Shown in pieces: positions 1-13,471 of a DNA stretch of 64,000 nt. The stretch spans positions 355,312-419,311 of the forward strand of contig NZ_LT717698.1 of assembly GCF_900157385.1 (NCBI RefSeq). Direction: 5' to 3'. Made by a program: the position numbers and the translations under genes. The stretch is from Mycobacterium terramassiliense. GTDB lineage: Bacteria; Actinomycetota; Actinomycetes; Mycobacteriales; Mycobacteriaceae. The notes under the pieces were generated by a model that saw nothing but the letters and a program-made list of their open reading frames with translations, was not told where the DNA came from and made no database searches. Numbering within the stretch: position 1 is the first letter of the stretch; each line of letters opens with the position of its first letter.

Positions 1-1
1 G

Positions 2-661
2 CTTTCGGCGCGCGGCGAGATCGTGCGCGGGCCGAATGACAGGGCTTGGACCACGTCGCGGCCGCGCTGGGCCAGGACCGGGGATTGGCTCGGCATGCCC
101 GTGCAGGCCCCCTCCCTGCACGCCGCGCAGGCCGACCTGACCCACCGCTGGCTGGCGGCCTTCGGACCCGCCACCGCCGCCGACATCAAGTGGTGGTTCG
201 GCACCACGCTGACCGCTGCCCGGAAGGCCCTGAGCGATATCGGGGCGGTGGAAGTCGAGCTGCAGGGCAGCCCCGGGGGCACCGGCTGGGCGTTACCCGA
301 CGACCTCGATCCCGAGCCCGAGGCGCCCCCGTGGTGCGCCTTGCTGCCCGGGCTGGACGCCACCACCATGGGCTGGTTTCACCGCGAGTGGTATCTCGGG
401 GACCATCGCGCGCAGGTGTTCGACCGCAACGGCAACGCGGGCCCCACCGCGTGGTGGAACGGCCGCGTGGTGGGCGGCTGGTATCAAGACGACGGCGCCC
501 GCGTCCGGTTGCAGCTCCTCGAGGATCCCGGCCGCGACGGACGGCGCGCCCTGCAGCGCCGCGCCGACGAGTTCACCTCGTGGCTGGACGGCGTGCGCAT
601 CAGCCCCCGCTTCCCGTCGCCGCTGTCGAAAGCCGGTGGGGCCGCGGGCCGCGAAACATAA
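2..661 (+). CDS. Winged-helix DNA-binding protein, C-terminal part (5' end outside the window)
   Basis: The frame is open to the left edge, and the first GTG at 23 lies inside conserved-looking sequence (GEIVRG), so only the C-terminal ~219 residues are present. The fragment contains a Trp-rich helical region (DIKWWFG), a TTLTAARKAL helix and a closing arginine- and proline-rich tail (RISPRFPSPL). This pattern fits the HTH_42 winged-helix family, relatives of the YcaQ DNA glycosylases, many of which are annotated only as DNA-binding. Whether this member is a glycosylase cannot be judged without its N-terminus. It converges on uvrA with a 61-bp gap. H37Rv has no such gene beside uvrA as far as I recall. 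Confidence 0.7.
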   Translation, partial: LSARGEIVRGPNDRAWTTSRPRWARTGDWLGMPVQAPSLHAAQADLTHRWLAAFGPATAADIKWWFGTTLTAARKALSDIGAVEVELQGSPGGTGWALPDDLDPEPEAPPWCALLPGLDATTMGWFHREWYLGDHRAQVFDRNGNAGPTAWWNGRVVGGWYQDDGARVRLQLLEDPGRDGRRALQRRADEFTSWLDGVRISPRFPSPLSKAGGAAGRET

Positions 662-722
662 ACGGTTGCGAGGTGTTTCGGCGTGTCGTGTGCGACGTTT
701 ACGTGTCGCGATGCGCCCCGGT

Positions 723-3626
<2,904 letters not shown>

Positions 3627-3696
3627 GCTGCCTTCTTTCAGCAACTATCAGCGAATGGTTCACGTGCTGCAGCAGTTATTGCGCACGGCGCATTCC

Positions 3697-3719
3697 ATGC
3701 TATGTGCCCGTACCGACAG
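3697..3719 (-). promoter_or_regulatory. PafBC/RecA-NDp-type damage promoter of uvrA
   Basis: Reading the minus strand, CTGTCGGTA, eight bases, then TAGCAT. The published mycobacterial RecA-independent consensus is TTGTCRGTG-N8-TANNNT, so the -10, the 8-bp spacer and the TGTCGGT core match; the first and last bases of the upstream element differ. The predicted transcript would have a ~65-nt leader before the uvrA GTG. Confidence 0.7.
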
Positions 3720-3734
3720 GCAACGTTTGACCAG

Positions 3735-3740
3735 TAACGT
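3735..3740 (+). promoter_or_regulatory. -10 hexamer TAACGT of the metallo-hydrolase gene
   Basis: TAACGT ends exactly 7 nt before the ATG at 3748, the geometry of a leaderless mycobacterial transcript. It overlaps no uvrA promoter element on the other strand. Confidence 0.5.
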
Positions 3741-3747
3741 GGCCGCT

Positions 3748-4434
3748 ATGAGTGCCTCGGTTGTGCCCGACGACGACTACACCGGACACGTCGAACCCGG
3801 TACGGCGGCCCGCCGGACCCTACCCGGCGCCACGATTCTAAAGGCGTCGGTGGGCCCGATGGACAACAATGCCTATCTGGTCACGTGCGCGGAGACCGGG
3901 GAGACGCTGCTGATCGACGCCGCCAACGACGCCGACCTCCTGATCGACCTGATCCGGCGCTATGCGCCGAGGCTGTCGCTGATCGTGACCACCCACCAGC
4001 ACTTCGATCACTGGCAGGCGCTGGAGGCCGTCGCCGCCGCCACCGGCGCCCCGACGGCCGCCAACCAGATCGATGCCGGACCGTTGCCGGTCCAGCCGGA
4101 GCGTTTGCTCGCGGGCGGCGACACCCTGCACATCGGCAAGCTCAGGTTCGACGTCATCCACCTGCGCGGGCACACGCCGGGCTCGATCGCGCTGGCCCTG
4201 GACGGTCCCGCGACCGGCGGGGTCACACAGCTGTTCACCGGCGACTGCCTGTTCCCGGGCGGGGTCGGCAAGACGTGGCAGGCCGGAGACTTCGCCCAGC
4301 TGCTCGACGACGTCACCAACCGGGTGTTCGACGTGTACGACGACTCGACCGTCATCTACCCCGGCCACGGCGACGACACCGTGTTAGGCGAAGAGCGACC
4401 CCACTTGGGCGAATGGCGCGAACGCGGCTGGTAG
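3748..4434 (+). CDS. MBL-fold metallo-hydrolase (Rv1637c homolog)
   Basis: A 228-residue metallo-beta-lactamase-fold hydrolase of the glyoxalase II-like group. The metal motif THQHFDH is at residues 82-88, followed by HLRGHTPGS, GDCLFPGG and the late histidine of PGHGDDT, so both metal sites look intact. The substrate is not predictable from sequence; thioesters such as S-lactoylglutathione or mycothiol conjugates are possibilities only. The ATG at 3748 is preferred over longer in-frame starts inside uvrA because a -10 hexamer is placed for leaderless initiation. It is divergent from uvrA and converges with the universal stress protein gene with a 13-bp gap. Confidence 0.9.
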   Translation: MSASVVPDDDYTGHVEPGTAARRTLPGATILKASVGPMDNNAYLVTCAETGETLLIDAANDADLLIDLIRRYAPRLSLIVTTHQHFDHWQALEAVAAATGAPTAANQIDAGPLPVQPERLLAGGDTLHIGKLRFDVIHLRGHTPGSIALALDGPATGGVTQLFTGDCLFPGGVGKTWQAGDFAQLLDDVTNRVFDVYDDSTVIYPGHGDDTVLGEERPHLGEWRERGW

Positions 4435-4447
4435 GGCCGCCCTCGAC

Positions 4448-4891
4448 CTAGTTCGTGGTGTGCACGATCAGCACGTCCACCTTCGCGCGACGTGAGACGT
4501 TGGCCGGCACCGATCCGAGCAGGCGGCCGGCGATCGTGCTCAGGCCGACGTTGCCGACGACCAGCAGGTCGGCCTTTTCGTCCTCGGCCAGCTTGACCAG
4601 CGCGTCGACCGGGGCGCCGACGACCGACCGCTCCTCCACGTTCTTGGCTCCCGCTTTGTGCGCGCGCTCCTTGGCGTCCTGCAGGATCGCGTAAATCGGG
4701 GCGGTGCCCGACACCTTGTAGCTTTCTTCCCTCAGAGCGTCGGCGGCCCGGGTGTCCTCGTGCTGCGGCAGGTACGCCGACGCAATGATCAGCTTGGCGT
4801 CGTCTCCGGCAATCTGCGCTGCCTTGTCTACCGCACGAAACGATGAATCCGAGCCGTCCGTCCCGACCACCACGGTCCGATAGGCACTCAT
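4448..4891 (-). CDS. Universal stress protein (Rv1636/TB15.3 homolog)
   Basis: Single-domain cytosolic USP of 147 residues, near-identical to M. tuberculosis Rv1636. The start VVVGTDGSDSS and the nucleotide loop VVGNVGLSTIAGRLLGSVPANVS region (G-x2-G-x9-G-S type) are both present. From established work, Rv1636-type proteins bind cAMP strongly as well as ATP; an adenylate cyclase gene lies ~24 kb away in this window, though nothing here links them directly. A GGGAGGG ribosome site precedes the ATG by 4 nt. Its promoter is probably the TACTGT hexamer at 4928-4933. Confidence 0.95.
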   Translation of the reverse strand: MSAYRTVVVGTDGSDSSFRAVDKAAQIAGDDAKLIIASAYLPQHEDTRAADALREESYKVSGTAPIYAILQDAKERAHKAGAKNVEERSVVGAPVDALVKLAEDEKADLLVVGNVGLSTIAGRLLGSVPANVSRRAKVDVLIVHTTN

Positions 4892-4927
4892 TTACCCTCC
4901 CAGTTTCGGTTGGTCCGCCAACCCAAG

Positions 4928-4933
4928 ACAGTA
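4928..4933 (-). promoter_or_regulatory. Candidate -10 (TACTGT) of the universal stress protein gene
   Basis: Minus-strand TACTGT 37 nt upstream of the ATG, leaving a ~30-nt leader that carries the GGGAGGG ribosome site. The rest of the 294-bp divergent gap (4892-5185) has no gene-like ORF, and I see no DosR-type box in it. Confidence 0.35.
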
Positions 4934-5185
4934 TCGTGTTTGCCGGAAAAAGAGGGATCTCATTCGTGGGTCAGCGCGGCGTGGCGCGACCGTCAATTGC
5001 GGGGCATTGCTGCGCCACTGAATAGTTTGCCCGCAGCCGAAACGGCCGATTGACCACGGCAAAGCGGAAACCCTTGCATTCCGGACCTTTTCGCGGACCG
5101 CGGCGCCGCGGCGTGCATGCCGGGTCCGGCGCGGCGGAATCATCGTGAGCCGGTTCATCCGGCGCGCCCTACAGTGACAAGCATC

Positions 5186-6769
5186 ATGGCCATGTCCACC
5201 GCTGAGCAGCTGGCCGGCGACGCCCCGGGCGTCGCTGACCGGCCCGAGCCCGCGCGCCCGCGCGGCAGGTTGCTCGATCCGTGGGCGATCGCGGCGTTCG
5301 CCGCCGTCATCAGCGCCGCCTGGGCCTGCCGGCCGTCGTTGTGGTTCGACGAGGGCGCCACGATCTCGGCTTCGGCCAGCCGGACCCTGCCCGAGCTGTG
5401 GAAGCTGCTGGGCCACATCGACGCCGTTCACGGGCTGTATTACCTGTTCATGCACGGTTGGTTTGCGATATTTCCGCCGACCGAATTCTGGTCGCGGGCG
5501 CCCAGCGCCCTGGCGGTCGGGGTCGCCGCCGCCGGCGTCACGGTGTTCACCAGGCAGTTCGTCCCCGGGCGCGCCACCGCGGTGTGCGCGGGTGCCGTCT
5601 TCGCGATCCTGCCGCGCACCACCTGGGCGGGCATGGAAGCGCGCTCGTACGCGTTCGCGGCCGCCGCGGCCATCTGGCTGACGGTGTTGCTGGTCGCCGC
5701 CGTCCGGCGCAACAGGGCGCGCCTGTGGGTGTCCTACGCGGCGGCGCTGGCGGCCTCGATCGTGCTGAGCCTCAACCTGGTCCTGCTGGTGCCGGTATAC
5801 GCCGCAGCCCTGCCGGTGCTGGCACCGCAGGGATCCCGCAAGTCCGCGGTCATCCGGTGGGCCGTCGGCTCGGCCGTCGCCGTCGGCGCGGTGACGCCGT
5901 TCATCGTCTTCGCCCACGGGCAGGTGTACCAGGTCAACTGGATCTTCCCCGTCAGCTGGCACTACGCGTTCGACATCATCCTGCGGCAGTACTTCGACCA
6001 CAGCGTTCCGTTCGCCATCCTCACGGGCGTCGTCGTCGTCGCGGCGCTGGCGGCCCGGCTCAGGGGCGCGCGGGTTCCGGCCGGCGACACCCGTGGCCTG
6101 TTGACCGTGTGCCTGGTCTGGATCGTCCTCCCCACCGCCCTCGTCGTCGTCTACTCGGCGGCCATCGAACCGATCTACTTTCCGCGTTACCTGATCCTCA
6201 CCGCGCCGGCCGCGGCCGTCGTCCTGGCCGTCTGCATCGTGACGATCGCCCGCAAACCATGGCCGGTTGCGGCCGTGGTGCTGCTGTTCGCCGCGGCCGC
6301 GCTGCCCAATTACCTGTTCATTCAGCGCTGGCCCTACGCCAAGGAGGGCTGGGATTACAGCCAGGTCGCCGACCTGGTCAGCTCCCACGCGTCGGCCGGG
6401 GACTGCGTGATGGTGGACAACACCGTGCCGTGGCGGCCGGGGCCCATACGCGCCCTGCTGGCCACCCGGCCGGCGGCCTTCAGGTCGCTGATCGATGTCG
6501 AGCGCGGCGCCTACGGACCCAAGGTCGGCTGGCTGTGGGACGGACACGTGGCGGTGTGGCTGACGACGGCCAAGATCAACAAGTGCACGACGATCTGGAC
6601 CGTCACCAATCGGGACCCGGCGCTGCCCGATCACCAGGCCGGACAAGCGCTGCCGCCGGGAGCCGCCTTCGGGCGCGCCCCGGCGTATCGATTCCCCAGT
6701 TACCTCGGGTTCCGCATCGTGGAGCGTTGGCAATTCCACTACTCGCAGGTCGTCAAATCGACGCGATGA
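5186..6769 (+). CDS. capA: Membrane mannosyltransferase CapA (Rv1635c homolog)
   Basis: Polytopic GT-C-fold glycosyltransferase of about 527 residues. Rv1635c in M. tuberculosis adds the first mannose cap to lipoarabinomannan using a polyprenyl-phosphate-mannose donor. Sequence evidence: repeated hydrophobic segments through residue ~380, an acidic motif WFDEG in the first extracytoplasmic loop (near residue 53) as expected for the catalytic Asp/Glu, and a soluble C-terminal part with Trp- and Asp-rich loops. The ATG at 5186 is used (a second ATG follows at 5192); TACAGT at 5170-5175 is a plausible -10 giving a very short leader. An upstream ATG at 5117 would add residues with no hydrophobic or conserved character. 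Confidence 0.85.
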   Translation: MAMSTAEQLAGDAPGVADRPEPARPRGRLLDPWAIAAFAAVISAAWACRPSLWFDEGATISASASRTLPELWKLLGHIDAVHGLYYLFMHGWFAIFPPTEFWSRAPSALAVGVAAAGVTVFTRQFVPGRATAVCAGAVFAILPRTTWAGMEARSYAFAAAAAIWLTVLLVAAVRRNRARLWVSYAAALAASIVLSLNLVLLVPVYAAALPVLAPQGSRKSAVIRWAVGSAVAVGAVTPFIVFAHGQVYQVNWIFPVSWHYAFDIILRQYFDHSVPFAILTGVVVVAALAARLRGARVPAGDTRGLLTVCLVWIVLPTALVVVYSAAIEPIYFPRYLILTAPAAAVVLAVCIVTIARKPWPVAAVVLLFAAAALPNYLFIQRWPYAKEGWDYSQVADLVSSHASAGDCVMVDNTVPWRPGPIRALLATRPAAFRSLIDVERGAYGPKVGWLWDGHVAVWLTTAKINKCTTIWTVTNRDPALPDHQAGQALPPGAAFGRAPAYRFPSYLGFRIVERWQFHYSQVVKSTR

Positions 6770-6807
6770 CGGGGCATAGAAGCGCCGGCTGTGGGTAGTT
6801 GACGGTC

Positions 6808-7527
6808 ATGCAGATCTGGCTGGCCGGCCCGCTGCTGGGTGGCGAGGTGCAGGACGCGCGGCACCTGGTCGAACTTCTGGCCGCGTTCGGGTTGACGGCG
6901 CTCATCGGCCTGGAGCGGACCGTTCAGGGCAAGAGCGCCGGGCTGCGGACCCAGACCATCGTCGGCACGTCGGCGGCGTTGATCATGCTGGTCAGCAAGT
7001 ACGGCTTCGGCGATGTGTTGCACGCCGGGTCTATCGTGCTCGACCCCTCCCGTGTCGCGGCCCAAATCGTCTCGGGCATAGGGTTTTTGGGCGCCGGACT
7101 CATCATCACCCGGCGCGGCGCGGTGCACGGACTCACCACGGCCGCGGCGGTCTGGGAATCGGCCGCGGTGGGCATGGCGGCGGGCGCCGGGCTGTTGCTG
7201 CTCGCCATCGCCGTGGTGGTCCTGCACTTCATCAGCGCGCTCGCCTTCAACACGGTGGAGCGCCAGCTCGCGGCCAAGCTGCGCGGGACCACGCGCGTGC
7301 ACATCATCTACGAGAACGGCCGCGGCGTGTTGCGGGAGGTGCTGCGGATCTCCGGACAACAGAACTGGCAGCTCACCGAGCTCGACGCGGACGCCTATGA
7401 CATCGACGACGGCGAGGTCAGGGTGACGATGACCCTGTCGGGCAACAAAATGGGAAACGCGCGGGACGTGTTCGCCGAACTCGACGGGGTGATCGCGGTC
7501 CTGCGCGCCGACGAGGAAACGGACTGA
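6808..7527 (+). CDS. MgtC/SapB family membrane protein
   Basis: A 239-residue protein with an MgtC-type N-terminal domain: five or so membrane segments with the family motifs ALIGLERT, LRTQTIVG, GIGFLGAGLI and GLTTAAAVW, followed by a ~90-residue ACT-like cytosolic domain (from about residue 150). In pathogens MgtC is needed for growth at low Mg2+ and in macrophages, and acts on F-type ATPase and phosphate balance rather than as a Mg2+ transporter. The H37Rv gene mgtC (Rv1811) is elsewhere, so this is a differently placed copy. I chose ATG 6808; a TTG at 6799 is also in frame. It is 38 bp behind capA and ends 2 bp before the convergent exporter gene. Confidence 0.85.
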   Translation: MQIWLAGPLLGGEVQDARHLVELLAAFGLTALIGLERTVQGKSAGLRTQTIVGTSAALIMLVSKYGFGDVLHAGSIVLDPSRVAAQIVSGIGFLGAGLIITRRGAVHGLTTAAAVWESAAVGMAAGAGLLLLAIAVVVLHFISALAFNTVERQLAAKLRGTTRVHIIYENGRGVLREVLRISGQQNWQLTELDADAYDIDDGEVRVTMTLSGNKMGNARDVFAELDGVIAVLRADEETD

Positions 7528-7529
7528 GC

Positions 7530-8923
7530 TCAGCGGCCGCCGCGGGTGGCGCGATAGGAAGCGACCACACCCGCCGCGGTCAGCGCGGTGAACACGGCGA
7601 ACAGCCAGCGGGCGGCGACCGCGTCGCCGCCCTGGGTGGTGTTGACCACGACGCCGGCCACTCCCGCGCCGAAGGCTCCCGAAACGAGCTGCACCGTGTT
7701 GATCGCCGCGGCCGCCGCGACGCCCTCGGCCGGGTCGTCGACGGAATCCATTGCGCGCACTGACAAATGGGGCCAGGCCATCCCGATCCCGATGCCGGCG
7801 ACCAGCAACGCGAGCGTCCAGGCCGCGACCACCGCGGCGGACGCGTTGTCGCGCTGCGTGAACGCGCCCAGCGCCAGGCCCGACGCCACCACCACCGGAG
7901 CGACCGCGATCACCCGACCGATCGCCCGCGGGCTCTCCAGCGACGCGCTGACGATCTCGGAGACGGTCCAGCCGACCGCCAGCGCCGCACCGAGGAACCC
8001 GGCCGCCACCGGCGTCAGATGCGCCAATCGCTGCCCGAACAGCGGCACGTACGTGTCGACCATCGCCCCGACCATCAGCAGGCCCATGGTCAGGTAGATC
8101 CACTTCAACGGTCCGGGCCCGAAGACGCTGGGCGGCAACACCGCGGCGCGCATCCGCTTGTCGACGATCGCGAACAGCCCGGCCAGCGCGACGCCCGCCG
8201 CGAGCAGCCCGGCGGTCGCGACGATGTTGTGCGGGATCTGGGCGACGCTCACCGCCAGCGCCGCCGCGCCGATCAGCACCAGCGACCACACCGGCACCCC
8301 CAGCGCCGGCGTCTCGGCGCCCCGGCCGGCCCGGCCCGCCGGCAGCGCGACCGGCACCAGCATCGCCATCAGCGCCGTCAGGATCGCCATCGCGACGAAC
8401 GCCCACCGCCACAACCCGAACTGCGCGAACAGGCCGCCCGTCGCGGGCCCCACCACCGTCGCGACGCCCCACATCGCCGACACCAGCGCGGAGGCCCGGG
8501 TCCACAGCGATCGCGGCAGCGCCGCGTTGATGACCGCGTAGCCGAGGCCGGCCAGCAGCCCGCCCGCCACGCCCTGCAGGGCCCGGGCGGCGATCAGCAC
8601 TTCCATGTTGGGGGCGGCCCCGCAGGCCAGGCTGGAGGCACCGAACACCGCGAGCCCCATCAGGTACGACGGCCGCGCCCCGACGCGCACCAGCATCGGG
8701 TTGACCATCGTCGCCGCCACCACCGACCCGACCAGGTACAGCGTGGTCACCCACGCGTAGAGGCGGCTGCCGCCGATCTCGGCGACGGTGTTCGGCAGCA
8801 GGCTGATGGTCAGGAACTCGTTGGTGGCGTACAGCCCGACGCCGCCGGCCAGCACGACGGACGTGCCCAGATACCTGGCCCCGAGCAGCTCCCGCCAGCT
8901 GCCGGTGATGTTCGCGGCGTGCG

Positions 8924-8927
<4 letters not shown>
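7530..8927 (-). CDS. MFS drug-efflux-type transporter (Rv1634 homolog)
   Basis: A 465-residue major facilitator with about 12-14 hydrophobic helices. The motif-A-like loop between helices 2 and 3 reads [13 protein letters not shown], and helix 5 carries a motif-C-like GPATGG. Rv1634 is annotated as a possible drug-efflux protein and has been tied to fluoroquinolone export; the substrate here is inferred only by homology. The GTG start overlaps the uvrB stop in GTGA, so it is translationally coupled to uvrB and probably shares its damage-inducible transcript. Confidence 0.88.
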
Positions 8928-11092
<2,165 letters not shown>

Positions 11093-11098
11093 GCCCCC

Positions 11099-11121
11099 AG
11101 GGTAGAGGCGGGCACCGACAA
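11099..11121 (-). promoter_or_regulatory. Perfect PafBC/RecA-NDp damage promoter of uvrB
   Basis: Minus strand TTGTCGGTG, eight bases, TACCCT: an exact match to TTGTCRGTG-N8-TANNNT. Six bases separate the -10 from the uvrB ATG, so transcription should begin at the start codon. Confidence 0.85.
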
Positions 11122-11128
11122 GTGTCCC

Positions 11129-11195
11129 GGCGCCGAGCGTGCGCAGAATGCCAACCCGCGCGGCGTGTCGGCGTACAGACACGCTCGCTGGCGCC
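11129..11195. repeat. Compound inverted repeat between the kinase gene and uvrB
   Basis: Outer arms GGCGCC-GAGCGTG (11129-11141) and CACGCTC-gct-GGCGCC (11180-11195) pair with a 3-nt bulge. A nested hairpin GCGTGTC (11163-11169) / GACACGC (11178-11184) has an 8-nt loop. It starts 21 nt past the kinase stop and could end that transcript or be a dispersed palindromic unit. Confidence 0.55.
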
Positions 11196-11215
11196 AAATG
11201 GGCAGTGAGCCCGGC

Positions 11216-13294
11216 CTAGGCCGAGGGGCGCGTCCAGGTGCGCGTCACCGGATCGCACTGCAGCAGGTGGCCGTCGTTGGAGGTGCTCATGGCGAACACC
11301 GAGGTGCTCGGCCGGGCGCAGGAGCTGCCCGAGGCGTGCACACCCATGGTGATGGGGGCCTTGGACCAGGTGTTGCCCTCGCAGACGACCTGCTCGTTGT
11401 TGGTGGGGTCGTAGGCGAGCTTGTCGACGTCGCTGCACGCCCCGCCGAGGACGGCGGGCGCCGGGCGCGACGGCGCCGAGGTGTTGACGACCTGGGTGGG
11501 GTCGGCCAGGGGCACGCCGGGCGGCACGTCACCGACCCGGGTGGCGATGACGGGCACCCGCACCACCGCGCCCTGCGCGCCACACTCGTTCGACAGAGCG
11601 GTTTGGGTCACCGTGCCGCGCAGCGTGCCGTCGGCCTGCGGCGCCAGCGATCCCGCGACGGTTTCCTGCTGGGTGGCCTGCACCTGCCCGTTCGGCTGGG
11701 TGCAGCCCGCGCGCTCCTGTTGAAACCCGCCCTGCCAATAGCCGCCGACGAAGCGCAGCGCGTACGTGTGGCCGCCGTCGGTGGTGCTGGCCACCTGGTG
11801 GTTGGTGTCGTCGAGCTGGGTCCCGGTCGCCGCGCATCCATCGGTGGTGCACACCGAGCGGAACGCCCACCAGCTGGTAGCCGGGCCGTCGTGCCGGATC
11901 GGGATGCCGTTGGTGGTCTGCTTGCTGCGGTCGTAGGTGAGCCGGTAGGTGCCGTCGAGCGTCGGTCCCCCGGGCCTAACGGGCGCCGCGCTCGGCGCGG
12001 GCACCGACGGTTTGGAGGCCAGCGCCGGGACGTTCGGCGCGGGGCTGTCCGGCTGAAACGAGTACAGGGCCGACCAGGTCGCCGCGATCGCGATCAGCAC
12101 CGCGCACAGCAGCGCGGTCGCCCAGCGCGCCCGGGACGAGAACCGCCGGTTCATCGCCGCGATCGCGCCGCGAGGTCCGCGTCGCCGCGGAGGCGTCGGC
12201 TCGGCGGATCGGGCGGCGCCGTCGTCGGAGTCGGCGTCCTCGTCGCAGACACCTTCGCTCAGCGCCGCGGCGAAGGCGCGGCACCGGTCGAACCGATCCG
12301 CGGGTTGCTTGGCCAGGGCCTGGAAGAAGACGTCGTCGAGGTGCGCCAGCTCGGGGCGGTAATCGCTGAGCCGGGGCGGATCCTCGTGCAAATGCTGGCT
12401 GATCACCGCGATCGGGTTGGAGTGCTGGAAGGGCGGCGCGCCGGTCAGCAGGTGAAAAGCCGTGGCGGCCAACGCGTATTGGTCGGCCCGGCCGTCGATG
12501 TTGGAACCCGTCAGCTGTTCGGGAGCGGCGTAGGCCACCGTCCCCACGGCGACATTCGTCTCGGTGATGCCGCTGATGTTGGCCAGGTGGCGCGCGACGC
12601 CGAAGTCCGCCAACAGGATTCGGCGCTCCCCGTACTCGGGGTGGGTGAGCAGGATGTTGGCGGGTTTGACGTCCCGATGCAGCAGGCCGCGATCGTGGGC
12701 GTAGTCGAGCGCGCCCGCAACGGCCTGCACGATCGCGCACACCTCGTCGATCGGCATCCCGTCCTGGTAGCGCTCCTTGACCAGCCGGGCCGCGTCGGTG
12801 CCCTCGACGTAGTCCATGGAAATCCAGAGCTGGCCGTCGAATTCGCCGCGATCGTGAACGCCGACGATGTGCGGGTGCCACAGCGTCGCCGCGAGGTCGG
12901 CCTCCCGGTTGAACCGTTCGCGGAATTCCTGATCCGCGGTGACCGCCTCGGCGAGGACCTTGATCACGTCGCGCCGCGGCAACCGCGGGTGTAACGCCAG
13001 ATAGACCTCGGCCATCCCGCCCGCACCGAGCTGGCGCAGGATCGTGTAGCCGGCGAACGGCGCGCCGTTGCTCAGCGCGAGCCGCGACCCGCTGACCTCG
13101 GCGGGGGGCGCCGAGGCGGGCTGGGCGTTCGGGGTGGAACTGACGGGCGGGATGCGGCGAAACAGGTGCGCGACGGTCGCCGAGGGTATCGACTCGAAGC
13201 CGGCGCGCAGGGCCTCGCGGGCCAGCCGCGGATTGCTGAGCAGCCGTCGCCCGACGTCAATGCGCCGGGTCGTCCCCTTGTGTCCGTCAGTCAA
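11216..13294 (-). CDS. Receptor-type Ser/Thr protein kinase (PknF-like)
   Basis: A 692-residue Hanks-type kinase. An ~80-residue N-terminal extension precedes the kinase domain (~80-345): glycine loop GAGGMAEV, invariant Lys near 112 in [17 protein letters not shown] near 205, DFG, and APEQL. One transmembrane helix lies at about 390-410, followed by a ~270-residue extracellular part with six or more cysteines and a WWAFRS motif, probably a ligand-binding domain. PknF of M. tuberculosis sits beside the FHA-ABC exporter Rv1747 and phosphorylates it; here the adjacent divergent gene is an Rv1747-type exporter, so the same pairing is inferred. The TTG start at 13294 has GAGGGG 8 nt upstream. Exact orthology to PknF is uncertain. 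Confidence 0.85.
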   Translation of the reverse strand: MTDGHKGTTRRIDVGRRLLSNPRLAREALRAGFESIPSATVAHLFRRIPPVSSTPNAQPASAPPAEVSGSRLALSNGAPFAGYTILRQLGAGGMAEVYLALHPRLPRRDVIKVLAEAVTADQEFRERFNREADLAATLWHPHIVGVHDRGEFDGQLWISMDYVEGTDAARLVKERYQDGMPIDEVCAIVQAVAGALDYAHDRGLLHRDVKPANILLTHPEYGERRILLADFGVARHLANISGITETNVAVGTVAYAAPEQLTGSNIDGRADQYALAATAFHLLTGAPPFQHSNPIAVISQHLHEDPPRLSDYRPELAHLDDVFFQALAKQPADRFDRCRAFAAALSEGVCDEDADSDDGAARSAEPTPPRRRGPRGAIAAMNRRFSSRARWATALLCAVLIAIAATWSALYSFQPDSPAPNVPALASKPSVPAPSAAPVRPGGPTLDGTYRLTYDRSKQTTNGIPIRHDGPATSWWAFRSVCTTDGCAATGTQLDDTNHQVASTTDGGHTYALRFVGGYWQGGFQQERAGCTQPNGQVQATQQETVAGSLAPQADGTLRGTVTQTALSNECGAQGAVVRVPVIATRVGDVPPGVPLADPTQVVNTSAPSRPAPAVLGGACSDVDKLAYDPTNNEQVVCEGNTWSKAPITMGVHASGSSCARPSTSVFAMSTSNDGHLLQCDPVTRTWTRPSA

Positions 13295-13471
13295 CGCTTG
13301 TCCCCTCGTTTCCCTGCCTTCACTCCCCTCACGCTGGAATCATGCCGGATCTCGGTGGGCGGCGGGTCTCCGCAGGCTATGAATGAGCTATGAGTGGCCA
13401 AACCGAAATAAAGACAAATCACAGGCGAGTCCCATGGAGACCACTCGAACCGCGGACCGATACTTGATTAT

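Noticed and set aside
4892..5185. DosR or LexA box in the usp-capA gap
   Set aside because: No segment fits either consensus well; only -10-like hexamers are seen.
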